Of a stretch of DNA of 64,000 nt, positions 1 to 15,904 are shown piece by piece. Position numbers and translations under genes: made by a program. The notes beneath the pieces are model-generated. The model had not been told where the DNA came from and searched no databases. It saw only the letters and a program-made list of their open reading frames with translations. Position 1 is the stretch's first letter. Each line of letters starts with the position of its first letter. The stretch is from Heterocephalus glaber (lineage: Eukaryota > Chordata > Mammalia > Rodentia > Bathyergidae). The stretch covers positions 8,691,695 to 8,755,694 of the forward strand of contig NW_004624778.1 in the NCBI RefSeq assembly GCF_000247695.1, read 5' to 3'.

Positions 1-552
1 CATAAAGCTAGAGTTGGGAACCTCTGAACTTAGGTTTGTGGTTACAGTCCTTGTCTCCCATATTCAGCTCTTGCTGGAGTTAAAGCATTTGCTTCTAGCC
101 CCACAGATGGAGTAGTAGGATTTCCCCAGAGAGATTGGCCTGCGTGAGTGGGAGAAGCAGAGACCCAAGGGCCAGAGCTCATGAGCACCTGCATGCCAGG
201 ATAATGCTCTCATCCCCATCTATCCTTGGTTCTTGTGACTCCCTCACTTTGAAGTGTGCTTGGGATACCTACATAGGGGACTATGTTAGTTTTTCTTACT
301 ATGTAAATTACAGAGTCCATGGGACAAAACAGGAATGTTCAATCTTGCCAGTTGCATATCCTAACAGGCCTATAGTGGTTTGCTCTGCATATTTACCACT
401 AAAAAGTGCTGCAGATGTCATAGTAATCACAGAAGGCCCCACCCCAGAGAAATTAAGGTGTTAAAACATTATATCAGTCATGTTTAAACTTGGTTGTATG
501 TAAGAATTTGGGGGGAAGCATGCTAAAGTGCACATTCCTTCTTCCCATCCCA

Positions 553-645
553 AGAGACTGAACTAGCAGATCTGCAGCAGGGCCCAGGAATCTGTGTTCA
601 TAACAGCACTTTCAATGACACAGTGATCCCAGACCACATCTGGAG
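553..645 (+). repeat. Possible fragment of an old hAT-Charlie type DNA transposon
   Basis: The phrase around 'gggcccaggaatctgtgtt' and the following bases resemble the internal part of an abundant old mammalian hAT non-autonomous element. No termini are visible. Identification is from memory of the consensus only. Confidence 0.35.
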
Positions 646-2389
646 ATGAACCAAGTGCCAAATTACAAGATAATGCTTCTCTCCTTGCTTCATACCCAGG
701 CATATTTTCCTCCTCCTGTAAACCAAAGTATCTCACAGACAGTAAATTTAAATTATTGCTGTCAGCAGAAAGCAGCATGGACACAGCCAACCCAGAAGAG
801 CAGTTTATTTCCCACAAATTCACAAATTAATGTCTTTTCCCAAATTCAAATCACGATCTTCTCATCTCCTTGTGACAAATTTTGCTTTAGGTAAATCTGA
901 GATAAATCTGGGTTACTCATTTTTTTTTTCTCCCATTTGGGAGGAGTTTGAAATTTTTACTCAGTTATCTAATGCTTCTTTTTAAAATTAAGTAGAAGTA
1001 AAGTGCTTTTCAAAAAGAAACTTGGTTTGTGCAAAGTTTAAATATGTAGGATTTATATAAAAGATATGGAGGAGGAAATAGCTACTTTACAAAGAATTCT
1101 TTGTATTGTGAAAGGACTAGGCGCTGTGAGGACACCCTTAAAAAGCAAATCTGTCCAGCATTTTCAGACTCACTGACAGACATTGGACCTAGGTTCCATG
1201 TGCATGGAAAACACCTTTTTATGAAAGTGAGCCACACCTTCAAGATAGCTGTGCACTCCACGAACTTTCTTCCGCTGGGGTGCAGGGGAAAGGTGGAAAG
1301 CAGCTGATGTATATACTGAGCTTAGTTTAATATTAAAAGTTTTCCACAAAACCTATGTGCCCCATGAAGAATATCTCTGCCTGTTCCCTCAATTATTAAT
1401 GGTTTTTTGGAGACAGCCCTGCTGAAGGTAGTATAGAAAGCCTTAGAAGACTCAAAGTCCTACAAAAACAAATTTATTCTAGACAGTAAAAGTGACATGT
1501 GCAGTGTAGGTTAGTAAGACTCAAGCCAAAGACCCCGAAAGAGAATTCTATCCCTAATCCCCTAGAGAGGAGTGGGAGGAAGAGCGTGTATCCCTTTCTC
1601 CAGTTTGCTGTGCTCATCTCTGTCTGGATGGAGTAAGTGCTCAATTCTCAGCAAAGGACATATTGGAACTGACAGCCTCACTATTGTGTATGTAATATGT
1701 CATGGCTGACAGATGAAGAATTGGGATTTCATGAAATGCAATGGGATATAGCCATCAGCCGGAGCTGGAGGAGGCCTTGTTCCAGATCCCTTAGAAAGCT
1801 CTCCTTCTCCTTCCCCTTTGCCCCTTTTCTGCCGCCCCAGAGAGTGAAGGGTTTAAAGCACCATTTCCCCCCATTACTCCTGATCCTTTGTTGTGCTCCC
1901 CTTTTGTCCACCCTGCCCTTTGATTGCTGAGTTCTCCCAGCAGGGCAAATTGCAGCTGAAAAGGTCTGAACAATGGGCTTAGGCAGTGGTCCAGGGAAGC
2001 ACTAGGGACCTGCAAGCTTAACCGCATTACTCTCAGCTGGTTTGCCCTGGGTGTAAGTGAGCAGGCCCCACCTTTCACTGCCAGAGTGAGATCAACCCCC
2101 CTAACAGACAGTCACATGACCTGCCCCCAAAGCAGAGCTAATTGGAAGGTGAAATAATTCACAGGAAATGGGGGAGAACTAACAGGAAAAATTGCATTGA
2201 GGGGGAGTTACCTTACAAGTGCCTTTGGCCCTCAAGTGTTTGGAAAGGAGTTTTTCCTTCAACACCTAATGCATTTTGGCACTCCTGTTTCATTATGAAC
2301 CATTATCAAATGAAAGATTAGTGATGTGTTGTCTTTTGTACGCAGTGATATATTTTGCCATTGTAACAAGCAACACATCTACACTTTTA

Positions 2390-3060
2390 CTTATTAATTC
2401 AACATACATTCATAAAAAATTCTGTGGGTGCCCAGCTTTGTAATATGCCCTGAGGAGAAGATAAATAATAAGACATACTCTGACTTCAGACTTCTTACAG
2501 TCTGGAAGAAGGTGACAGACAACTACACAAATAAATGCCACTAACATTATAAGTACTGTGATAAATGTCTTTGTGGGTGTTAGTGGTATATGCTGAAATG
2601 GAGCATAAGAAATTTGATTGGAGGCGGTGGTTGTGTTTGCAGACAATATGTTGCAATATACAATTCATTCATCTTACTCTTGACAAAATGCAATAGCTGC
2701 AGTAAAATGTATGTTCCTTTACTTATCAAACAAATGTTTGTTGAGGGTCTCCTGTGTGCCAAGGCTCTGTGCTTTGTACCTTGGTGTCAGTGTATGCAAG
2801 TCAGAAAGGAAAGTAGGGATTTAATTCAATTAGCACACAAATCAAATGTGAATTATAACTATGGTAAGTGAAATACGTACTTTCATGAAAACTTACAACA
2901 AGGGTATTTCTGAAAGGTCTAGGGCCTTCCCTAAGATTGAACTAGACTATGACATGAAGAGAAAGAAGATATTAATTAGCAATTCACTAGGTGCCAAGAT
3001 TCAGAAGATGAAAAACAGAGAAAAAGTAGTAAGAGTCAAGGAACAAGACTTCAGACCTCA
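2390..3060. repeat. Degenerate ancient interspersed repeat (L2/MIR-type phrases)
   Basis: Two stretches (about 2395-2545 and 2720-3030) contain phrases typical of very old mammalian repeats. Examples are 'caaatgtttgttgagg' followed by 'gtgtgccaaggctctgtgct', and 'agaagataaataataagaca'. Divergence is high and I cannot assign boundaries or strand. Confidence 0.35.
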
Positions 3061-3852
3061 CCTCACTGTGATGCCCCTCAATGAATTTCAGTGACCAGAG
3101 CTAAAGTTTGAAGGAGAGAGGACCACTGCAACTGTGTTTTGCCCAGGCCCAAAACAGTAACATACACCTTTAGGTTCACTGTAATGTTCAATTATCACTC
3201 CCGCTAACTCTCAGACAAGCCTCAGTATGAGTAAAATGTCATTATCCTAAGAAGCAGAAAACATAGCCTTGAAGCCCTCTTCTAGACCTACAATCCTATG
3301 AGTACATACATAGTGTCAGTTAAATCCACAGCATAAATGGTGAATTAGCAAAGCTCTGAATCATAGAAGATAAATGGCATTTCATATTTTATGCCGTGAA
3401 TAAGATTTCTATATTTTCACAGAAACTGGAATAGCAGCGTATGTCCGCAGCAGTAATACCTAGTAGACATGGTCAAGCAGCAGGATTAATTCTTTATATG
3501 TTCATGTTGGTGATGGTTCTACTATAAATTGCAAAATGATGAAAAAACATTAAGCAATTTTTTGTTAACTTTCTTCTGGGTATTTATAGGCTTAGCTTGG
3601 GGAGACTGTCTCATACTTTAAAAAAAATATAGTGCAGTGATGTAAGTATAAACAGGATTTCACAAAATCAGTGAGGCAAAAAATACCCTGGGGATTCTAG
3701 AAACAAGTGTGAGGGAAACCCTAGTTGCATTACGACATTGAATTTTGCCTGTGATGCTTTCTGCCATCTGTGTTTTGACTCTTAACAGGAACTATAAGAA
3801 ATGTTTTTTAACAAAACATAAGTTCCATAACATCAATTCAAAAGAGAGACAG

Positions 3853-3925
3853 AATGATAGATGATAAGTAGATGGATAGATAGAGTGATAGATACATAGG
3901 CAGGCAGATACATAGACAGATGAGA
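3853..3925. repeat. Imperfect GATA/GACA-type tetranucleotide tract
   Basis: The stretch is built of degenerate 4-bp units (gata, gaca, ggca) such as 'gatggatagatagagtgata'. It is interrupted throughout, so it is likely an old, stabilised microsatellite. Confidence 0.75.
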
Positions 3926-4736
3926 CCAATATCCTACAGGCTAAATGTTCCCAAATTTCCTATGTCAATCATCATACTTCACTTCTCAGTGTGGATATTA
4001 TCCAAAACTTTCTTCAATTTACTAACATTACCTCTTCTGAAACAAATCCTACTTTAATGGATTCTGTGGGTTTACTCCTGTATGTATCAATTGGACCTAC
4101 ACTCAGCTTTAAGGAATGCTTCTTTGTATTAGTAACATGATTTAAAAAATCTATCTGGAACAGTGAGATCCTATCTATATTAAAAATAGTTCTGTTTGCT
4201 TTGTGATTTTACACACACTGATTATGCTGTGCTACCCTTCCTAACTGAGGAGTTTATCCTAAGGAAGGTGCTGAAGACAATCCTTCAGAGTCAGTGTGGG
4301 GAAGACACAGCTGCCAATATTCAGAGGAGTGATCTTGAACAACAGGGATTTTTTTCCTGGTACGTTTCCCCAGGAAGCTCAAAGTTCCTTTTGAGAACTT
4401 CCAACAGTTTTCTCAAAGAACAATACATGCCTAGTATAAGCTTATAGATCCCTTCACATGTTAATCCCTCCACACAGCGACACACCTAGAGAACACAGAA
4501 ATTTGAAGGCTCAGGACAATTGTTTTATGTTTCTTCTTGTCTTCCATTTCTTCTCCACATCCTTTACCTTTAATTCCTTGATTTGTGCTATTTTTACTTG
4601 CTGTGGTGAGTCCTCAGCACCTTGTTATTTGGCTGTGGAGATGTTGAACTCTAGGACAAGGTATAAGCTGAAAATGAACAGGAATTGGAGGACACAAAGG
4701 AATTGGGGACAAAAATAAGAAGCAACCTGGGTTAGA

Positions 4737-4877
4737 CAAAAAAAAATGAAAGAAAGAAAGAGAGAGAGAAAGAGAAAGAAAGAAAGAAAGCATGCGAGAG
4801 AAAGGAGTGAGGGAAAGAAAAGAGAGAGAAGAAAAGAAAGATAAAAGAAAGAAAGAAAGGAAGGAAGGAAGGAAGAA
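4737..4877. repeat. Long purine-only microsatellite (GAAA)n/(GA)n/(GGAA)n
   Basis: About 140 bases are almost pure A/G on the + strand. GAAA units come first, then GAGA, and the tract ends in (GGAA)n. A few pyrimidines interrupt it near 'catgcgag'. It lies about 440 bp upstream of the exon. The 63-residue antisense open frame across it (Ser/Phe/Leu-rich) is an artefact of the repeat. Confidence 0.9.
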
Positions 4878-5262
4878 GTTTAGAGGCTCTCTTCAGTTTT
4901 GCCACTCGAGAAGGACTCTCCATTATTTAGCCTTCAGCTTCTTCCTTGTGAAATATAGTCATTGAACTCAGAAACCGTTAGCCACCCCACTTCTCTCTAA
5001 GCAGTTCTTACTTTCAGGTTGCATTAAACCAAGATAGGTCAAGCTTCTTGTAATTTAGAGTGGAAAGACAGCAATTGAATAAACTATCCTTATTAATATT
5101 CAAAACCAGTGCAATATACATCTTTACTACTACAATTGGGAAAACCTCTGAGAAGCATTTTGGGATTAAAGGTAACCATTAAAATAGTCATTGGTTTCCA
5201 ACTTTCAAATAATTAAGCCTTTTGAAGTTTGAATTTTAAGTAGCTCCAGCATGCTCATCATT

Positions 5263-5317
5263 GTTTCTTTTTTTCTCTCTCTCTCTCTCTTTCTGTCTCC
5301 ACTTTACCCACCCTTAG
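5263..5317 (+). promoter_or_regulatory. SETBP1: Splice acceptor and pyrimidine tract of the SETBP1 large exon
   Basis: A run of T followed by (TC)n at 5265-5294, then further pyrimidines, leads to 'cacccttag' with the AG at 5316-5317. The reading frame immediately after it matches the known SETBP1 exon start (Ala-Tyr-Glu-Arg-Pro). The tract is a microsatellite, so its length could vary between individuals. The exact branch point is not assigned. Confidence 0.9.
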
Positions 5318-10890
<5,573 letters not shown>

Positions 10891-10892
10891 GC

Positions 10893-11215
10893 TAAGGGTA
10901 GAGTATCCCATCTCTGAAATGCTTGGGACCATAAGTATTTTTAGATTTCAGATTTGGGGGGGATTTGGGGACATTTCTATCTATATAATAAGATATCTTG
11001 GGGATAGGGTCCAGGTGTTAATATGAAATTCACATATAGTTCATATGTACCTTAGTTTGATGGTAGCTTTATACAGTATTTTTAATAACTTTGCACATGA
11101 AACAAAGATTATTCATAGTATAGAACTTTCCACTTGTGTCATATCAACACTCAAAAAGTTTTGAATTTTGGAGCAATTCAGATTTCAAATTTTCAGATTA
11201 CAGATTCTCAGCATG
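10893..11215 (+). mobile_element. MER2-like non-autonomous Tigger (Tc1/mariner) DNA transposon relic
   Basis: The left end reads 'gagtatcccatctctgaaat', followed by 'gcttgggacc'. An internal phrase 'agatatcttggggatagggt' and the right end 'ttttggagcaattcagattt' follow in the order of the MER2 consensus as I remember it. The two ends are inverted versions of one another. Divergence is high, as expected for an ancient mammalian element. Confidence 0.7.
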
Positions 11216-11224
11216 TAGTTTCAT

Positions 11225-11345
11225 TGCAGTATTACAAATCAGGACACTGAGGCTCAAAGAGATCAAGGGACCTGCCCAGGTTTGAGGAAGCTGTCTCCTT
11301 TGATTCTAAGAAGCCCAGGGCTTTACTCACTGTGCTGAAGCTCAA
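11225..11345 (-). repeat. MIR SINE relic
   Basis: 'caggacactgaggctcaaag' followed by 'gatcaagggacctgcccagg' and a 'ctttactcactgtgctgaag' end match the reverse complement of the MIR core, in order. Confidence 0.65.
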
Positions 11346-11349
11346 TCAC

Positions 11350-13384
11350 ACATCACCCAGCTGGTTACTGAAATAGGTCAAGAACACAGGTCCTGGTCCT
11401 CAGCTCAGTGCTCCTCTGGGTCACCCTTGCCTTTCTCTAAGAATCCATCCATCCTCTGAGGATGTGCCTTCCCCTATGCATGTGCACAGTGATCATGTGA
11501 TGCTTGCACAAGAAAGGAGGTTTTTTAAAAAAGGCATCTTTTTACTTCATCCCAGCCAATGAAAAAGAATCCTTATGACTTAACTTTCCTAAGTATCAGC
11601 TGGGAAGCATCTCCACAGACCAGCTTCCCACCTCTCTCCTTAAAGAAATCCACTTATTTGAGTTACTTTTACCACTCCTTTGTGCCAGTCTCTGTGTTAT
11701 ATCATTTACTTTTTCCCCAACACATTAATGAATCACAATATTTAGTGGCTTCTATAGCTATATTGTTATACATGATGTCCTTGCTCATCTTGTTGAATAT
11801 CTTACCGGGACAGACCACATTCACTAACATTTCCCTCTCTTCCAAGCTTTGGCCTCTCTATGCTTATATATCCCAAATGCCCGTTCTACTGCTAAACCTC
11901 AAAGCATCAGGGGAAATGTCTTTAGCAGCACTTGGAATCCAATGTCAAAGTTTGTCAATAGCATTCACTTTAAAGCGATACACTAAAAAGTGTTAAGCTC
12001 TGTGAGTAGAGAGTGAGCAGATGATATGAGGCGTTGGTTACTGGAGGCATTAAGAGCTTCCAGAAATTTTATTCCAGCAGAGATTTTGGCTCTGCTGGAT
12101 GATACTGAGGGTTGTGATTGGAAATAAACATCTGGACTTCTCACAGCTTTTCTCCACTACCTTTTCCTTTGCCACTCTGGTATCCTTTCCTCAACATCTG
12201 CAAAGTCTTATTGCACACAAACTGTTCTTCTCTAAAATAGATATATCACAAATATAGATGTCATCCTTTCGTCTGCTGAAGACCAGATTTAGGAGCTGAA
12301 CAGAAAAAGGGCTTTCAGTGTTCCCTGAGATCAGAGCCGATGAAAGGTGCCATATAAATGTAAGTCATTACCATTGTGGAGAGAGGAATTAGAGAGCCCA
12401 TTTAGCAATGGCAGCAGTTGCACACTCCATTTCCTCTTCCTGGCTTGGAAAATCCTTCATTCTGCATCCCTTAGCCCAGCAGATGGCTGCATTGTCTTGT
12501 TAGCTCTCTTACAGCACACCAAGAGCTAGAAGTTGTACAGACTCTTGACCAGTTTTCTGCATCTTTTTCCTTCTGCTTCTTTGGTTTTGGAAGGCACTGA
12601 CTCTTTTGGCCTGTTTTCTGAATGCATACCATCTGCTAAATCTCCATTTATAAAAATGCTGGCCTGGAGCCAAAAAATGGATAAATAGTGGGAAGGTGCA
12701 ATTTCAGAATTGGAAGAAGCTTTATCAGCCCCACTTGAGCCTCTCTGTCACCAGGCATTGCTATCTCTTGCACATGCAGCAGATTCCCAGAAGAGCAAAC
12801 CTATCTAGAGTTGACAAGACACAGTTGGAATGATGTCATGTGCCCTCATAGCCACATTCCCATAAGTGGAAGAAGTCTATAGTCTGAGTGATGTCCTTTC
12901 TTTTCAGACCCCTTGGAAACAGTCTTTGCATACTTTGATCTAAAATTATACAAGTACAGAGACATCACAACCACTGCTGTCCAGGTAAAGGGAAAACAAT
13001 GAGAAGAATCAATTTACATGTGTTACTTCTTAGTCCAGTGTCACTGTTAGACAAGCAAGCCATTCCTAGTCCCCAAATGTCAAGTACTTGCCTCATACTG
13101 ATGAATGCAGAAAATTAATCCCGAGCTCACTTCCCAGATATCAGAATCCTACCATATAGGTAGCTGGACTCCCTTGAGCCTGACCTACTCCACCTCTTCT
13201 TGCAGCTTCTGTTTTGCCCTTTGCCAGCTCCTCTTATCAGCACTGAATAGCATTTTGGGAAGCAGTCTCCTCTGTCACTCAGCAGCAGGAAGAGGATGCC
13301 CAAGCCAAAAATAATACACAAAACTCCTCCAAGCACTTATCCAGAGGAGGAAATTAAACACATGGGTGAAAAGTTCTGAAAGCT
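11350..13384. other. Unique intronic sequence with one unexplained 145-codon frame
   Basis: The frame at 11559-11996 (+) is hydrophobic and Ser/Leu-rich, with no family that I recognise. Its composition fits chance translation of T-rich DNA. I see no promoter, splice sites or ribosome context supporting it. The rest of the stretch shows nothing recognisable. Confidence 0.4.
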
Positions 13385-13405
13385 ACACACACACACACAC
13401 ACACC
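13385..13405. repeat. (CA)n microsatellite
   Basis: A short uninterrupted run of about ten CA units ends in CCCC. Confidence 0.9.
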
Positions 13406-13655
13406 CCATGCGAGGGACATTTTGTAGAAATGGAAAAAAAGGACAAAGAGGACTCATGGGAAGAAAAAGTTAAGACCAAAAGAAAAGGGGGTAATAAATG
13501 GAAATCTGATGAAATATAGTTTGTGAAACTCTAATTCAAGTTAAATTCTGGGTCCTCCTGGAGGAAGAGATAAAAGTCTATTAATTAGGTAATGGCTGCT
13601 GTATAGCTCAAGTGGGATAATGGGCACCTGGCCATGTTTTGGGTCCTATACAAAA

Positions 13656-13824
13656 AGATCTTTTTTTCCCCCTTTTCCCTTCCCTTCCCTTCCCCTCCCT
13701 CCCTTCCCTTTCATTCCCTTCTGTCCCCTTTCCCTCCCCCTCCCCTTCCCCTTCCCCTCCTTCCCCTTCCCTTTCTGTCTCTCTCTCTTTCTTTCTTTCT
13801 TTCTCTTTCCTCCCCTTTTTCAGT
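13656..13824. repeat. Long polypyrimidine tract (CCCTT)n/(CCCCTT)n/(CTTT)n
   Basis: About 165 bases are nearly pure C/T on the + strand, with units such as 'cccttcccttcccttcccc' and later (TTTC)n. Three overlapping Ser/Pro/Phe-rich open frames across it are artefacts of the repeat. It is capable of triplex (H-DNA) formation. Confidence 0.9.
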
Positions 13825-13861
13825 TTTGTTTTTCACTTTTAGTTTCCCAGGTAAGACTATG

Positions 13862-13912
13862 GCAAATAATAAATTATGATATTAATAAATAATAAATAAA
13901 TTATTAATAAAC
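13862..13912. repeat. (AATA)n-type AT-rich low-complexity tract
   Basis: Repeated aataa/aataaat units, e.g. 'ttaataaataataaataaa', occur immediately downstream of the polypyrimidine tract. The AATAAA strings here belong to the repeat and are not evidence of a gene end. Confidence 0.75.
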
Positions 13913-14267
13913 TGACAAAAATAGCATGACCATACTTAACAGTTTATGATTCTAAAACTTTCATATTTATTACAGTGGAATTTGAATATGAACATGAATA
14001 CACTCAGAATAGGAAATCAGAAAGAAAATACTCAAGATATTGGCCACAAAGCCCAAAAAATAATTGTTGATGAAGTTTCAAAACTTTCCTGGTCTGTGTG
14101 TTAAGCCAGGGGACTTATCCCATTCACCACTGCCTCCAGCCACTTTACTCAGACAGTTGTTCTCACTTCTAAAATCTTGAATCTCCTTAAACTTAACTCC
14201 AGCCAGCGCTTTGGATTGCTTCTTATGAGGCTGAAATCACAGTCATCATTTTAAAAACAAATAGGTT

Positions 14268-14357
14268 GGGGCCAGAGATTTAGCTCAGTGGTTCTGGAGT
14301 CTGCCTCACAACCACAAGGTCTGGAGTTCGATCCCCGGCACCAAAAAAAAAAAAAAA
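14268..14357 (+). mobile_element. ID-type SINE (tRNA-derived)
   Basis: It begins 'ggggccagagatttagctca', which contains a pol III A-box ('tagctcagtgg'). A B-box ('gagttcgatcc') follows, then 'ccggcacc' and a 15-base A tail. The middle is diverged relative to the other copies in this window. Confidence 0.9.
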
Positions 14358-14439
14358 GTTAGGGCACTAATATAAACAATTGTTTTGGGGCCAAGAGAGC
14401 ACATGGTTGTATGTGTAGTTAGAATTAAAAAGAATTTTA

Positions 14440-14530
14440 GTAATATAGAATAAGCACTCCATTTTGCATCCTGAGGCTTAAGAAGGTCAAGTGACTCATC
14501 TAGTTGTTTGAAGAGCTCAGGCTGGGAAGC
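14440..14530 (-). repeat. Probable MIR fragment
   Basis: 'cattttgcatcctgaggctt' then 'aagaaggtcaagtgactcat' follows the reverse-complement MIR order, with substantial divergence. Confidence 0.45.
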
Positions 14531-15725
14531 TTAATGTCAGAGAGAGGAAGGAAAAGGGAGCTAGAGAAGGACAACTAAAAAAAGGAGAAAGGTGAGTCAT
14601 GGGAGAGATGTTAAGCTCTATGTATTTCTTTGCCATGAGCAGTTGTAAAAGGTGAGCATCTCTTTCACAATAACTTTGTTTATAGGCTATCTAGGGGACC
14701 CACATTTGGGTCTGGAAATGATCTTTGTGGGCTGTGATTGAAGTTATTTTTTGTTCCTTTTCTGTCTTACATATACTTATTTTATTGAGCCTCCCAGGGT
14801 TCCTTCTAAGGTTTCTTTTTGCAAAGTAAGAATTAATCAAATTACATTTTGTAACCCATAACTTTCTGACAACAAATATTAAAAATAAAAAAACAATTTA
14901 AGACTCACAGCATCTTCTTTGCGGCACTGCCATCAGAAATAGAACAGTTCCACCTTTGGAGCATGAAGTCCCTAGGCCATTTATCTTCCCACAGTTGGCA
15001 AATGTCCTCCTGTCCAGTTAGAAGTTTTTATTTATATCCCTGTGGGGTTAGGGAATTATGCAGATTCAGGTATATGTGCAAGGAGGGTGTAATTTCCACA
15101 GACATGGCTTAATATAATAGGGAGTCTTTCTTGGCTGGAGAAATCATTCTAGCATGCTTTCCAGAGCGTGGCCTGACACTCAGCAGAGATAAGGAAAGCA
15201 CTTTTGGTAGGAAATCATCTCTTCACTCTATAAATGAACAAGTAATGAGACAGAATGCTTGCTAGGATTGTAGTCTAGCCTCAAGCCACTTAGCTCTTAA
15301 TGCAAATTGACTAAATTCAAGGAAAAATGATAGACAAGAGAAAAATTTTAAATCATTTACTCAGTGTCAAGGATGTACTATAAGTTTTAGTGCAGTTCTG
15401 GAAAGAATTAAAAATAAGCAACTCAGTGTTTTTGCCACCAAAAAAGGTTAACAGTCCAGGAGATTCCCCTATAATCTAGAAGAAACAACCTACAACTCAT
15501 ATACTATAAAGCCACCTAAAAGGGTCATAAGAAAGTCAATAGAGAATGAACTTGTGCCAGCCAAATATGGAGAGCTGTTCCATGTTTTCTGTGCAAGAGG
15601 AGAGTCAGGATGAGGAAGTACTTCTTGAGATGAGTCTTAAAAGATGGAAGAGTCATTTGAGAAGCGGAGATTGTGAAAATGATGAGATCCACACTAAACA
15701 CAGCATAGAAAGGGGGCCACGTAAA
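14531..15725. other. Unique intronic sequence, nothing recognised
   Basis: AT-rich intron. No simple repeat, SINE or plausible coding frame seen. Confidence 0.45.
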
Positions 15726-15739
15726 CAAAGGCATTTAGG

Positions 15740-15891
15740 CCAGATACAGTGGCACATGCCTGTAGTCCCAGCACTCCAGAGGCTGAGGCAGGAGGATCAC
15801 CATGAGTTCAAGGCCATCCTGGGCTATATAGTGAGTTCAGCTACATAGTGAGGGCCAGCCTGAACGACATAGTGAGACCCTGTCTCAAATA
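15740..15891 (+). mobile_element. B1-like 7SL-derived SINE with internal duplication
   Basis: It opens with a B1 head ('cagtggcacatgcctgtagt'), then 'cccagcactccagaggctga' and a 'ggcaggaggatcaccatgag' core, and ends 'gagaccctgtctcaaataaa'. It is flanked by a 13-bp target-site duplication with one mismatch (15727-15739 and 15892-15904). The tail region repeats a 'tagtgag' motif three times, longer than a typical B1, so an internal partial duplication is likely. Confidence 0.9.
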
Positions 15892-15904
15892 AAAGGTATT
15901 TAGG

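Larger units (their letters stand above)
1..5317 (+). other. SETBP1: 3' end of SETBP1 intron upstream of the large exon
   Basis: This is non-coding sequence up to the acceptor AG at 5316-5317. No open frame in it resembles a SETBP1 exon or another protein. Short frames such as 135-464 and 2590-2871 have no recognisable domain. Apart from the repeats listed separately, I see only unique AT-rich intronic sequence in 1-550, 650-2390 and 3060-3850. Its identity as intron rests on the exon that follows. Confidence 0.85.

Noticed and set aside
11559..11996. 145-codon hydrophobic frame that might be a small membrane protein
   Set aside because: No family similarity, T-rich composition that yields Leu/Ser/Phe by chance, and no gene-like context in a mammalian intron.
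13620..13892. Three overlapping Ser/Pro/Phe-rich frames
   Set aside because: All are translations of the polypyrimidine repeat in three frames.
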